Below, in pieces: positions 35,333 through 46,736 of a DNA stretch of 64,000 nucleotides. The notes beneath the pieces were generated by a model. It did no database searches, was not told the origin of the DNA, and saw nothing but the letters and a program-made list of their open reading frames with translations. The DNA lies in the NCBI RefSeq assembly GCF_018873765.1, contig NC_057925.1, positions 16,255,568 through 16,319,567 of the forward strand, read 5' to 3'. The stretch's first letter is position 1, and each line of letters opens with the position of its first letter. Source of the DNA: Telopea speciosissima. Lineage: Eukaryota > Streptophyta > Magnoliopsida > Proteales > Proteaceae. The translations under genes and the position numbers were made by a program.

Positions 35333-36088
35333 TCAGTGACCCTCCTTCTTGCAATAGAAGCACTTGCCTTTGCCTTTATTGCCAGACTTCCCACCCTTGG
35401 CTTTCAGGGTCTTGCCCTTACTTCCCTTTTTCTTCTTCTTCCCATTTGAAGAAGGCTTTGCCTCAGTTGCATTGACCTCAGCCTTGTCCTTTTTCAAGGA
35501 CGCTTCAGCCTCTACCAGTGCATTAGCAAGCTCGGTGAGCTCCATCTCCTTCTCGGACATCTTGTAGGACATCCTCAAAGGTGCCTAGGTAGAAATGAGT
35601 GACGCTAAGATCACATCAGTTTTGTATCGCAAGCTAAAATCAGTCCCCATGGATTCCAATTTTTCAAACAGATTGATCATTTTCATTACATGATCCATCA
35701 CTGGAGTCCCTTGGGACATCTTGGAGTTATGGATTTGACTCACCGCATCAGAATGTGCGTGTGTCAACTGCCTATTGAACAATTCAGCAAGCTTATCCAT
35801 TTTACCCCCAGCAGTGCGTATATCCTTGACTGAGTCTACAACTGACTTTTCTAACGATCCTAGGATATAGAGTGATGCCTTGGAATCCCTCATGATGAAC
35901 TCTTGCATCTCTTCATTTGCCTCAAAATCATTCGGGTCGGGTTGAGGAGGAACTTGTTCATCTAGAACTGTGTACAGTCCTTCAGTAGTTAGGAGCAACT
36001 TAATGCTCTGGTACCAATCAACATAGTTTGTACCATTAAGTTTGTATTCGCTAATGAGTGTCAACAGGTTGGAATTAATGGCAGCCAT
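35333..36088 (-). pseudogene. Copia gag, interrupted
   Basis: The ATG-led frame 36088-35585 (MAAINSNLLTLISEYKLNGT) is a copia Gag with the YVDWYQSIKLLL region. It ends at a stop, and the frame reopens at 35578 with a lysine-rich linker and the zinc knuckle CFYCKKEGH, where the next codon, expected Trp, is TGA. Gag coats the RNA inside virus-like particles. The two stops would truncate it. The Trp-to-stop change and the integrase Gln-to-stop change are both C:G to T:A transitions. Confidence 0.85.
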
Positions 36089-37888
36089 CGTATATTAATC
36101 TACATATGCACAAGTAAATAACCACATGCTAATTAATGACCATTGAAAATAATAAATTGAGTACACACACATCAATGGTCTTTCATGATTTGGGTTTCCC
36201 TCATAACCCAAAAGATGAATTGGATATCTACAACCCTTGCATGCATAACTTACCCTGTCGGGAGTCATTATACACACCATGGTAGTGTGGACTAAGCTGT
36301 CTGCCTCATGGGCTTCCAATATTTTCGGCCACCTAGGTGTCATGTCCAGATCCTGTCGGTTGACATACACCTAAGTCATGTACTTACCTATTGCATTAGT
36401 TAGAATCATGGAATCATGAAAGATGGCCCACTGTCGCAGTGCCCTCTCACTATCCATACCCTAACGTATCTAGATAGAGGTAAATATAGATAAATGTGTG
36501 ACAGAGGTCCTGACAATGTCCTGTCAGCTTATGCGGGGTCATGTCACACACTTTCTACATTTATCTTCAATAGGAGGCCATGGACATGTATATCGATTAA
36601 GACTAGTCCATATCATACATATATTGTGAATAAAGAGGGATTAATTAACTCTCACATACATGGATAGATTTAAACAACATAATTAATCAACATTAATTAA
36701 AAGTAATTATGGGATGACGGCATTTTTATTAGAAGCAATTAAAGAACCCTCCCAATAAAAATAAAACTAATAACTTTGGGTGCATTTATCATGCCATGGA
36801 TGTCACGCCTCGATCATCTCCTCCTCTCGATCACGTCTTCAAAGTAGGTGATTTGCATCTCCATAAGCTTTGAGCGCCACATGTGGATCACCATCTACAT
36901 GCCCTGGGAGTCCTAACTCCTCTAAAATTACAATGGAAACCTAGAAAAATTCTATACACTTTCTTTTCCATAATAATAAAGAAACCCCGCATGGAGAAAT
37001 CAACCCATCATTTGGGCTGCCCATGGGGTGGAGTACATTTCTTTATAAAAAAGAAAGGGGGAGAGAGAGAAAGAGAGAGAAGCATCACATCCACCCATAA
37101 CCCCATGTATCACATACATAAACAATCCATCCATTTATTAGAATGTCATTCCCATAATCACATCATAATATAATTTCATGCATGGGCATTAAAGCAAGAG
37201 AACCAAAAATTAAAACATGGATTCCTTCAATTATTGAACCACCACATCGCATGTGATATCATGTATCCAAGCCCATAAAATTAAAATCGCATTTTAAATG
37301 CAAGTGGGTAAAGAGGGAATCTCTTCACCCATCATCATCCTCCAAAAACAAAACAAAATAATAAAATTTTGTTTTGAAAAATCTGTTTTTTTTTTTTTTT
37401 TTTTGTTAAACTGGAGGGAAAACAAGGAGGGTGCATGCAGCCCATTTACGCAGGCTGCAGGCACTCCCTGCGCAGCCCATAGGCACAGGGCCCACGGACA
37501 GCAGCCCGCAAGCTTGCTGCCCGTAGGCAGCAGCCCACAAGGAGATGCGCACAAGGGTAGGTTCATGGGGAAGGACGTGCGCAGAGGCTTGACAGCGTGC
37601 GCTCCCCCCCCCCCCCCCCACATATAGAACATAATTAAAAAATTTTAAAATAAAAATTAGTAATCACAACCTAATTGGATACATGCTCCAATAATTGGAA
37701 TAAACAAAACAAACCAAATCCATCATCACATGGGTAAGTTGTTACACTAACAACCTTGTAACTACCCATGTGCACATGGGAAGGTTATTACAACAACCAT
37801 ATCCTAACCACCCATGTGCCAACTTGCATCCCACTCATGATAATCATATTAACCATTAATTATCTAATATTCATGGGTGGGAAAGGTG
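36089..37888 (-). other. Copia 5' leader, non-coding
   Basis: About 1.8 kb lies between the primer site and gag. It contains a T run (37388-37404), a C run (37606-37619) and GA-rich patches. ORFs on both strands over 37294-37632 are low-complexity artefacts. Long leaders are usual in BARE/Angela-like elements. Confidence 0.7.
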
Positions 37889-37900
37889 GCTCTGATACCA
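37889..37900 (-). other. Copia primer-binding site (initiator tRNA-Met)
   Basis: The minus strand reads TGGTATCAGAGC, three bases inside the 5' LTR edge at 37904. Confidence 0.92.
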
Positions 37901-37903
37901 CAC

Positions 37904-39603
37904 TGTTGGTCAAACAACGGTCCAGGGATCAAACCATGGTTCCGTAGGGAAACCAATTATAAACCAATTAGGGTATTGCACGTCCTAGGTTATCCCATGG
38001 TGCCCCATTTTAATTTTAGGGTGTCCCATGGTTTCCCATGGGAACCCTGGTGCATCCCTATTAGGGTTTCTCCTTCCCTATTGTGTCTTAAAAATTAATT
38101 ATCACAATAGGGACGGAGAAATTCGTCTCTAGTCCATCACATGGCAAGAGGGATCCATTCCATACTCGAATGCGTAGCGGAAATTAATCTATTCGAGTTT
38201 CTTTCGCATCCCATAAATATTAATAATCAATGAACAGAAGGAATTAATAAAGAACTGCTAACCTGGTGAGCCTCAAGTGTTGCTCCTCCAATAGACAGTG
38301 GTTCTTCCTCCAGTGAGCGCTCCAAGCAAACAGATCTGAACCTCTAATGGTGCTACCAAGGTTCTACATGCCAATCCCAGATGCCCTCAAACTCCTCAGC
38401 ACATATCTAGGGCTTCATAAACCCCAACTCTCAAACACAGGTGAGAGAAGCAAGAAGAAGAAGAGAGATCACAAGAGGGAGAGAGAGAAACCAAAAATGT
38501 AGGGGAGAGAGTGTCTGCTCCAAAAACGTGGAGAGCTTCTCCCTTCTGCGTTTTATGGTCCCCTATTTATAATAATAGGGTTTAATTAAATCCTAGATAG
38601 ATTTAATAGAGCCCTAGTGAGAGTCTGACTCTCTCTCTCTCAGTCTGGCAGTTTTGTTTAAACTCAAAGTGTTATACAGGTGAAGAAGCAGAATCTAATA
38701 GGGAAAGTATTAATTAGATTCTCTATTTAATTATTAATGGATAATTACAATTAGCACCAAATCCATTAATTAAATAAAGAGCTAATTAAATTAGCAAATT
38801 CTAAATAACTCCCTATATGATAACAATTTATCATATACAACCCCCCACTAATCAACACCATCATTATGGAATCTAGGGCATGTACACATGTACTGCCAAA
38901 CCCCAATCCATAGTACATGTCCATATAAGAGCGTCTGTGCATCCGATCGGGTCCCGCAAAACTCGATAAAACACTTTATTTGAAATAACTATAAATAATG
39001 TATCATTTTATGTAAAATAAATTTTGCAAAACCATTTCCAAAACGGTACTGGATCTAGATTCTGATCCGACCATGCACAGACAGTCTCTATCTTGGTGTT
39101 TCCCAATCGGACAGTGGTGACCGTGTTGGATAACTCCATCACTCACAAAGTGTTCACGCATTCCCAGAACACCGGCTTTGACTCGTTTGAGTCTCAGTCA
39201 TTGATGAACCAAAGAATGCGATCACACTTTGCAGTGACAGGGTTCCCTCAGGTACAGGGTGTCGGTGACACATGTCTATCCCTTCCTACATCTGGCAGTA
39301 ATACATGAGAAAATTGACAAAGTAGATTCTTCGCCAATGCACACATCAAACATGTGAGCACTCGCATTAGTACCCTGACATCACATGTCTAGGCATACCC
39401 AATGCGACAACCATATGATAAGGGTGCCCAGCCCAAACCCTAGTCGTGACTACCATTTTAAGTATAACTTACGGACACATAATGCTCAAAAAGTTTATAT
39501 CGCATGTGACAATATTAAACTAAAATGTATAAATGTTCAATACAAAGGTGAACCGGGTTGAACCGGACTGAACCGGGTTTGATGGACACACACTTGTCCA
39601 ACA
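37904..39603 (-). repeat. Copia 5' LTR
   Basis: 1700 bp, TGTTGG...CCAACA. It contains the promoter of the element in principle and is the partner of 30416-32117. It is followed by the GAAAC duplication (39604-39608). Confidence 0.93.
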
Positions 39604-40585
39604 GAAACAATCTCTCATTTTTTATTGGGTTGTTCCTTTGCAAGAATAGTAGGGTTTGGAAGTAATCTATGACTGATTATGCAACTGGGGGAAGATCCTT
39701 CACGCTCTCAATAGATCCAAACCTGGGATCATATTGCACCACATGATAAGGTGACTCCTCGGTTGATTATTAGCCATTGCACTTTCATTTGTTGGATGCT
39801 TTGGAAGGCAAGGAATGATGTTATCTTTGGTCGACATGTTTGGACATCGGAGGAGGTTATACAAGTTTCCATTTCTACTTATTTGGAATACTAAGATGCA
39901 CAATCTCCTACATCCATGGAACGTGTTTCAGGCACTACCTCAGATTCTATTGTAATCGGTTGGACAACCCCATCTCCAGGTATGGTGAAAATAAATTGTA
40001 ATGCAAGTTTACCTACCAAGTCAAATGATGGGGTCTTGGTCTCATTTGTTGGGATTACAATGGTCATCCACTACATATTGTATCTATTCTTATAAAGTTT
40101 AACGATGCTACAACCAAAGAAGCCCTAGCCATTCATTCCTCCATATTGGAAGCAGTTTCGGAAGGGTATGAGCGTATGATTATTGAGTCGGACAACAAGA
40201 GTGCGATTTCCTATCTCCAAAAAGGAATCACAACGTCCCCTCTTCATCTAAAATCTATCCTAGAGGATATTGTTTAGATTCTTTTTTTTTTTAAGTTTGT
40301 AATTTCTCCTTAATTCCAAGGGAGTAGAACAGAATGGCTGACTCCTTGGCAAGGAAGGCCCTATCGATAACATATACGATGGTGTGGTCTAATTCTGATC
40401 CATGGCTACTTGAGTTGTGTAATTCATAGTCATGAACTCTCTCATTTCTTCAATAAGTGATTTCTTTTTATCAAAAAAAAAATCAACTCACATATTCAAA
40501 ATCAGCCGATTCCAACCAATTTGAAACGGAATCAGATCGAAATCAACTACACCCGATTTTGTTTTCGATTCCTTTATTCTTTTTT

Positions 40586-41009
40586 GGGAAAATTACATGA
40601 TTAGCTACTTTTGGGTTTTCATTGACAAAACTGTCCACCTTATGTTTGAGTTAACAAAAATAGACAAAAACAAGTTTAGTTTTACAAAACTAGACAAAAC
40701 AGTGATTCCTTCCTTCCTCGGCAGTTCCCCTCTAAATAATCTCTTTTTTTCCCTTTGTTACTTGGGGTAGCAGAGAATGGAGGTGGCTGGGAGTCTGGGA
40801 CAAGGGTGGGGTTGCAGGGAATGGAGGATGCTTGGATGAGAAGGCAATGACAGGGTAAAAATATCTAAAAATGTAAGTGTGGGAGGGAGATACACTATTT
40901 TGTCACTTTTATAAACCTTAACTTGTTTTTGTCTATTATTGTTAACTCAAACATAGGTTGGACAGTTTTGTAAATGAAAACCCAAAAATAGCTAATCATA
41001 TAATTTTCC
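40586..41009. mobile_element. 424-bp MITE with about 100-bp terminal inverted repeats
   Basis: The left arm 40586-40690 (GGGAAAATTACATGATTAGC...) is an inverted copy of the right arm, about 40910-41009 (its reverse complement starts GGAAAATTATATGATTAGCT). Both arms share GGGTTTTCAT, ACAAAACTGTCCA and TATGTTTGAGTTAACA. The long TIRs and GGGAAA start suggest Mutator-like. The flanks are T-rich (a 21-T run at 41010-41030), which hides the duplication. The interior is non-coding. Confidence 0.8.
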
Positions 41010-41297
41010 TTTTTTTTTTTTTTTTTTTTTGGGTAATCAGACTTTCGTTAGATGAGATTTGACTTTTCGATCCACAGCACAAACACTTATCTTTAAACTA
41101 TCACATCCACCTTGGGAATAGGTCACTTTGTTGTAAATGGATTCCAATCCAACGTTCCAAAATGATACCCCACATGAGATCAACCTCCACTTAATCTCCC
41201 CAAAAATTTAAGAACCCTACTATAGAGAGTGAGAGAGAGAGATCCGTTTCGCATCACTGTATTACTTCTCCAGTTCTTCCCTGTCTGCTCTGAAACT

Positions 41298-42600
41298 ATG
41301 AATTGGAAGCTCATCTTAACTGCAACCGCTCTTACAGTCCTCTCCAGTTTCCTCATACGAAACCCGACACAGTTATTTTTTCCACCATCGATTCCTGGGT
41401 CCCACGACAAGCTTCAAGCTGCTGAGGTGATCCCCGTAGTTGGAGCTGTCGGACCAGAGAGTCTCGCATTCGATCCCAACGGCGAGGGCCCTTACACAGG
41501 CGTTGCTGATGGCAGAATTCTCAAATGGCAAGGACAAGCCAAAGGCTGGACAGAGTTTTCTGTTACCTCTCCACAAAGGTACCGATCTAATCTTCCTCTG
41601 TTATTCCAATTTGCTATAGATTTGATTCTAATCACTGAAATCGCTGGATTGAAACCATGATCTAATTTAATCTCTTTTATGGAGAAAGGAAGGACTGTGT
41701 ACGCCCTTTTGCACCAGAGATGGAGCATGTTTGTGGGAGGCCGTTAGGATTGAAATTTCATCCAAAAACGGGAGATCTCTATATCGCTGATGCCTACTTT
41801 GGGCTTCATATGGTAAGCCCAGATGGAGGTTTGGCGACCCAATTGGTAACCGAAGCCGAAGGTGAGCCCTTTCGATTCACCAACGATATGGACATCCACG
41901 AAGAAGAAAATGTAATCTATTTCACTGATACAAGTACAGTCTATCAGAGAAGGTAAGGTAGCTTTCAGTATCACAAACACTTGATTTAAATTTCAGTTTG
42001 TCATTTTAACAAACACCTCTTGTGCGTTGCAGGCAGTTCATGGCGGCTGTTTTAAGCATCGATAAGACGGGGAGATTGATGAAGTATGACATCTCTAACA
42101 AAGAAGTGACGGTCTTGCTGAGAGGGCTTGCTTTTGCCAATGGTGTGGCACTGAGCAAAGATCGTTCCTTTGTGCTTGTAGCTGAGACAACAACTTGCAG
42201 GGTCCTAAGGTATTGGCTTCAAGGCCCTAAAGCAGGAAGCCACGACGTCTTCGCCAGTCTTCCCGGGTTTCCTGATAATGTTCGACGAAATTCGAAAGGG
42301 GAGTTCTGGGTTGCGTTGCATTCTAAAAAGGGAATCTTAGCGAATTTGATGCTGTCGAACAGTTTCATTGGGAAGACATTGTTGAAGCTCCCCATTAGTT
42401 TTAAGAACTTGCATGCGATGTTTGTTGGGTTTAAGGCCCATGCAACTGCTGTAAAGCTGAATGAGGAGGGACAGGTTGTTGAGGTGTTGGAAGATTGTGA
42501 AGGAAGGACTTTGAAGTTCATTAGTGAGGTGGAGGAGAAGGATGGAGATTTGTGGATTGGGTCTGTGTTGATGCCCTTCATGGCCAGGTATAACCAGTAG
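41298..42600 (+). CDS. Strictosidine synthase-like (SSL) protein
   Basis: Three exons: 41298-41578, 41689-41952 and 42033-42600, totalling 1113 nt (370 aa). Both junctions keep the frame and have GT/AG. The start MNWKLILTATALTVLSSFLI is a hydrophobic signal peptide or anchor, so the product is probably ER/vacuolar or secreted. Family blocks are GPESLAFDPNGEGPYTGVAD, GRPLGLKFHPKTGDLYIADA, FTNDMDIHEEENVIYFTDTS and LVAETTTCRVLRYWL followed by GPKAG. These belong to the six-bladed beta-propeller strictosidine-synthase superfamily. Most plant members do not make strictosidine; they are esterase- or lactonase-like or of unknown activity, so an alkaloid role should not be assumed. Two stops in tandem (TAG TAA) end the gene. 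It lies between a MITE (40586-41009) and a Tat retrotransposon (from 43344) and appears intact. Confidence 0.92.
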
Positions 42601-42859
42601 TAAAAAACTCCTGAATTTTGATGCTGATGTCTTTGGCTTACTTGTCATTAACTGCCTATGTAGCAGCATGTCTGTAAGTAATAGAATGCAGTGCATTAAT
42701 GTAAACTACAATAATTATTAGGCAATTCCATCTAGCAGAGTACTTTTAATAATTTCATCTCTCTCTCTTTCTTGTGTAGTGATTGTCTTTGTTTCATTAA
42801 GAAACTATCCATGGAAGCCCCCCAGGGTTCAGACTTTCTGTTTTTGTGTGTGTAACTGG

Positions 42860-42861
<2 letters not shown>

Positions 42862-42902
<41 letters not shown>
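42862..42902. repeat. (GA)n microsatellite
   Basis: About 20 GA units lie about 260 bases downstream of the SSL stop, probably at or beyond the 3' UTR end. The minus-strand ORF of serine and leucine repeats here is an artefact. Confidence 0.95.
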
Positions 42903-43338
42903 CCCTTTGGTTTGTGTGAGAGAGGAGAGAAACACATTTAACTAAGGCCAGATTTGGTATGATTTCTATTTCAATTTTGGATTGATTTCATGAAATAGCT
43001 AGTCAACAAATTGATTGTTGAGCACAGGATACTGTTGTAATTGCTGTCAAAATGTTCAGTTGGTCAACACCTCATACACTGGTCCTGGTGTGCTGAGGAA
43101 GCGTCTCTGTGGATGACATATGTTGAAGAGCAAGAGATGATGAGAGTGTTATGGAGATGTGCCATACATTGAGTAAAGTAGCAGTCTGTCGAGCTGGATT
43201 TTTGACAGCTAACATTGTTTGTGAGCAGTTAAGCTTGCATTGTGGGTTGATATGGTATGATGAGATGGCCACTGTAGTGCTTGTGTTGGAAGATATTATA
43301 AGAGTCCATGGGATGTGTGATTATGATGTGGAGCTGTT
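42903..43338. other. Intergenic, nothing recognised
   Basis: A short stretch between the SSL gene and the Tat element. The small ORFs (43072-43342) lack any recognisable domain. Confidence 0.4.
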
Positions 43339-43343
43339 GTGAG

Positions 43344-44052
43344 TGTTGCGTGTGAAAACCTCCGTCGTCCGGTTCGCCCACGGATGAGCCTGCAAAAAGA
43401 CGAGTGAGCGCAAGAGAGCCGGTGTGGCTCCAGCCTAGGAATCTCCGACGCTCAGGTCAGGTTTCCAGTGCAATAGCGTAACAGCTAGTAAAAAGTGAGA
43501 TGAGCGTTTGAGCTCCATACTTGAGTATTTATAGAGGGAGATGAGGCGGTTGGAGGAGTCCTAGTATGGTAGGAGTTCTTCTCTTGGAAGGCTATATCCT
43601 GTTGCGCGGAGTGGAGAATTATTTTCGGGGTCGGACTCCCGTTAAGGTAAGAGTCCATATCTAATTGTGATTCCGTATTGCGATAGGATTGTGGCTTAAT
43701 CCTAATCCCGCGATTCTCGGATTGTGCTGATGTGGCTCCGCGATTCCCGACGAGCCGTTACGATGGTTTTTGTGGAGGGTTCGGCCTCCGTGGTCGGCCT
43801 CCGAACTCGGCCACAGTGGTCGACCTCGGAGCTCTGCCTTGGCCTCGGCTGACAACCGTGAGGTCGGCTCGGAGTCGATGGCCGATTTAGGTGGCGCCCC
43901 GCGGTGCGGGTGCTTGGCACACAGGAGATAGAATGCCAGATCTGTCGGTGGTCAGGTCGGTCCGACTCCACACGGCTCGGTTCGGTTATCGGACTGTCCT
44001 CGGCTCGGCCACGTGGCAGCTTACGATTGGTGATGTGATTTATGCTTTATTA
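43344..44052 (-). repeat. Tat 3' LTR
   Basis: 709 bp, nearly identical along its length to 53821-54523 and clearly homologous (inverted orientation) to 63084-63792. The plus strand starts TGTTGCGTGTGAAAACC and ends GATTTATGCTTTATTA. The minus-strand 5' end reads TAATAAAGC, where the third copy has TGATAAGGC, so the TG terminus has mutated. Confidence 0.9.
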
Positions 44053-44068
44053 TAGGCCCCCCCCACTC
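44053..44068 (-). other. Tat polypurine tract
   Basis: The minus strand reads AGTGGGGGGGGCCTA next to the 3' LTR. The position and G-run fit the plus-strand primer of Ty3/gypsy elements. Confidence 0.65.
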
Positions 44069-44309
44069 ATGAGAGGTCGGCACGGCACTAATGAGTGAAG
44101 TATCTCGGTCTGCTCGGCTGTCCCTCATTGCAGCAGAGCTGAGCTTGCTTCGTCGACGATTGGACGTTGTACAGTCTGACAGTTGGGGTGTCAGTGCCAC
44201 GTCAGCCGGAGTCATTATTGCAGGCTCTGGAATTCGAATCGTCTTTTGATCTGAGCCGTTGGATCTTGTTGAGTTCTTCTCGGCCGTTGGATCTTCTCTG
44301 CTCAGAGGC

Positions 44310-44317
44310 TATAAGTA
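44310..44317 (+). promoter_or_regulatory. TATA-like box for the antisense gene
   Basis: TATAAGTA lies about 80 bases upstream of the first ATG (44395), followed by a pyrimidine-rich ATTCATTCTTCACTG where a start site would fall about 30 bases downstream. It is oriented with the antisense gene, against the retrotransposon. Confidence 0.5.
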
Positions 44318-44394
44318 GGCGACTCTTCCTCATTCATTCTTCACTGTTTCAAGTTTTTGACTGCTCGGCTAGCTCAGATTCTTCAGCTCATTCA

Positions 44395-46736
44395 ATGCTT
44401 GGCACTCTCAGCTTTCTAGTTCGTGCTCAGCTCGTCTCCGAAGCTTCTTCAACCAGTAAGTCCCCTCTGCCCATTATGTCAGTTGGTAGTAGTCATGTGG
44501 GCGAGGTGTTCGCTGGGGCGGCTGAGGGTACGAGTCCGAGCTGAGAGCTCCCTGCTCGATCCCCCATAATAGACCTATTGGGCTCGTAGCGGAGCCGGGT
44601 CAGGCCGACGTCGCCGAGCTTCCCCTGCCCATAAAATCCGGCCTTGAGGCCCAACCAATTCCTGAAGATCGAGCCGAGGGCTCAGGATCATCTTCGATAG
44701 ATGACGAGTAGTCGGGTGAGGGGAGTTCTTCCCGAGGTGGGGCGGCTTGGTCAGCTCGTCCGCTGATGTTCCCGAGCCTGAAGAGGGGAGTGTCGGCACT
44801 GTCCAGAGCACAGTCACTAATGCCGACCTCCAACGCCTCAGGGCGACTTATGCCATCCCCGAGGACGTCCACCTCCGAGTTCCTAACCCTGGGGAGATGG
44901 CTTGCTACATCCGGCCTGGCGAGGTGGCCTTGTATGAGATGCCCTTCAGGTATGCCTTTAGGCTTCCCGTGCTCGACCTGGTGGATCAGATCTTGGACCA
45001 TTTTCGCCTGTCTCCAGGTCATCTGGTGCCGAACTCATGGCTGTCTGTGTACGGCTTCCACGTCCTTTTCTGCGAGATGGGCTGAGCTACGAGCGTGGCT
45101 CTTTTTTCTCGGCTCTATTTCCTGAAGAAGTCGCCGGAGAAGGGGTGGTACTATTTCACCCGCCGCCCTGGGAAGAACGCGACCCTGAGCGGCCACAAGT
45201 TTTTGCCCCGACCTCAAGTAAGCACTGGAAGCCTTGGTTCTTCTTTGCTTCCATCCCGAACTGCCCCTTCCGGGCCGAGTGGAAAGAGATCCACTTGGGT
45301 TATGTCAACAGGGCCTTGCCCCTGACTGAGAACGAGCTGACCTCGCTCGACCTAATCCGCCAGCATTGGCCTTTCGATGTTCTCAAGCTCCAGGATGAGG
45401 GGTTCCTTCAAAGGTGGCATATGACCCCTGGTAGGAGTCCGAGCTGTGCCTCTTTCGGTCCGTTGGGGTCGGCTAGGGCATCCGAGCAGACCCATTTACT
45501 TGGTCTTTTTCCTTTTGGCATGTTTTTAACGCGCTGTTTTTCTTGCAGTGGTCGGCCATATTCCTCCTATGGACACGGCTCGGCTCAGGGCCGAGACCAT
45601 TGCGGAGAGGAGAAAAAACGCCGAGACGAAGTCTCGAGGTGAGACTTCTAAGACATTGAAGGGCAAGGCTGTGCTGCCGAGCCCAACTGACTCTGTGGTC
45701 GGCCTCGAGGCCGAGAAGAACAGAGCCTCGCTGAGCCCCTCCCGAAGGGGGAAGGGTCGAAAGGACGAGCTGAGCCCGCCGAGGGACATCAAATGCCAGA
45801 AGCTCTCGGTCAATTTGACGGGTGGCGGTCCTCCGTCTGTGGCCTCGCCGACCGACGTCTCCTGGTACGTCCTGGGGAGGGCCTCGGCCAATAATGTCCT
45901 GCTGAGGCCGAACTGGCGCCTCTTCCCAGGGGACTCGGCCCTGACGTCGGCCGCACATGCAAAGGAATGGCTCGACGCAAGTCGGCTTCCTCGGGACAGG
46001 GAAATGCTTGAGAAGTTGACCAACCTCGAGCTCCTCTCCTCCCTGTTCCAAGACTTTAATATGGTAAGCTTTCTATTCGGCTTTTATTGAGTGGTCTGAC
46101 CTGTTGTGCTTGGCTTTGCTAATGTTCGGTTGTCTTTTTCAGGGGTTTTCTAAGGCCGTGGAGACCCTCCTCCGATTTGACCGGCTTCTGACCGCGAACT
46201 CCTCTCTCGAGGCTCAGGTCGAGAAAGCCAACAGGGACACACGTAAGGCCGTCCAGGCACGTCGGGAGACAGCCGTAAAGCTCGATGAAGCCGAGGCCAA
46301 GGTCAAGAGCTTGGAAGAGGCGACGACGAAGCTGGGGGAAGAGGTCGAGGCTTTGAAGGCTCAGCTCGACCAAGCCAAGAAGAAGGCTAAGGACGACCTG
46401 GCACGGGCTCGAGCCGAGGCGGTTATCGACTACCGCATGTCGGAGGAATATGCCTGTGTGTGCCATGAGATAAGGAAGCCGCCGTACGACGAGGGCTACG
46501 ACACGGGCCGAGCCGACCTCCTGAAGGAGATAAAGGCCGCCTCCCCCTCCCTCAATCTTTCTCAATTCGACGACGATGCGACCACCGTGGTCGAGGAATT
46601 GGGCGACGATGTTGGGGTGGAGGTTGACCAGGCCGGCCTGACCGAGACCTCTCCGCAGGACGAGGTCACCCCGTTTGTCGAGGATGCCGCTGAGGACCCT
46701 GCTCCCGAGGACCCCCTCAATACCGCCGAGCTCTAG
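44395..46736 (+). pseudogene. Spliced antisense gene of the Tat element (Transposase_28-like, 'putative gypsy type transposon' family), with frame breaks
   Basis: Opposite to gag-pol, a plus-strand gene is readable. A first ATG exon (44395-44454) ends at a donor (GTAAGT, 44455). A damaged N-terminal acidic section (about 44480-44745) is followed by the conserved core (44747-45430): LRATYAIPEDVHLRVPNPGE, ALYEMPFRYAFRLPV, LVPNSWLSVYGFHVLF, with a one-base frameshift near 45078. An intron at 45431-45548 (GTAGGA...TTGCAG) leads to a basic Ser/Pro-rich exon (45549-46063, NLELLSSLFQDFNM). A second intron at 46064-46142 (GTAAGC...TTTCAG) leads to a long coiled coil (RFDRLLTANSSLEAQVEKAN to KKKAKDDLARARAEA) and an acidic tail ending at 46736. 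The core resembles the Pfam family PF04195 as I remember it. Its function is unknown. The breaks suggest this copy is not translated whole. Confidence 0.75.

Larger units (their letters stand above)
30416..39603 (-). mobile_element. Complete Ty1/copia LTR retrotransposon, 9188 bp, minus strand
   Basis: Two LTRs of about 1.70 kb (30416-32117 and 37904-39603) are flanked by GAAAC on both sides. On the minus strand, the tRNA-Met primer site (37900-37889) follows the 5' LTR, then a leader of about 1.8 kb, gag, protease, integrase, reverse transcriptase and RNase H (the copia order). A polypurine tract (AAGGGGGAGAT, 32128-32118) abuts the 3' LTR. Size, long leader and long LTRs resemble Angela/BARE-type elements, though the lineage is not proven. 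The polyprotein is interrupted by several stops and frame changes, so the copy cannot make the full polyprotein. The LTRs are highly similar by eye (about 97-98%), so it inserted fairly recently, after the LINE had been fixed. Confidence 0.95.
25190..40483 (+). mobile_element. L1-type LINE (endonuclease, reverse transcriptase, zinc-knuckle/zf-RVT, RNase H, poly-A), split by later insertions
   Basis: Segments in order on +: an endonuclease remnant at about 25260-25555 (YAKC; then WIIGGDL and SYEKAGGG-like text with a small in-place duplication of AATCATTGGAGGGGATTTAA); a reverse-transcriptase domain at about 26605-27917 (LDMKKAYDRLEW; TDDNLIFF as the active-site variant; KYLGLPVDLE); the zf-RVT linker at 29982-30415 (NHFLWRS-like, DCCNET); continuation at 39609-39950 (ISHFLLGCSFARIV); an RNase H remnant at about 39950-40330 (IIESDNKSAISYL; MADSLARKAL); and poly-A at 40474-40483. 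Several stops and frame changes show that it is dead. Insertions are the block at 25555-26605 of unknown origin, the solo LTR at 27919-29981, and copia at 30416-39603. The encoded protein would nick DNA and reverse-transcribe its own RNA. Confidence 0.85.

Noticed and set aside
37294..37632. Overlapping ORFs of 112 and 109 aa on both strands
   Set aside because: They are created by a T run, a C run and repeated GCAGCCC words in the copia leader, with no domain.
41298..42600. True strictosidine synthase of alkaloid biosynthesis
   Set aside because: The sequence reads as the broad SSL family found in all plants. Nothing here supports Pictet-Spenglerase activity.
42732..42935. Ser-Leu repeat ORF
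   Set aside because: It is a translation of the (GA)n microsatellite.
45473..46051. 192-aa and 165-aa minus-strand ORFs
   Set aside because: These are GC-rich shadows of the plus-strand antisense gene, whose frame has splice sites and family motifs.
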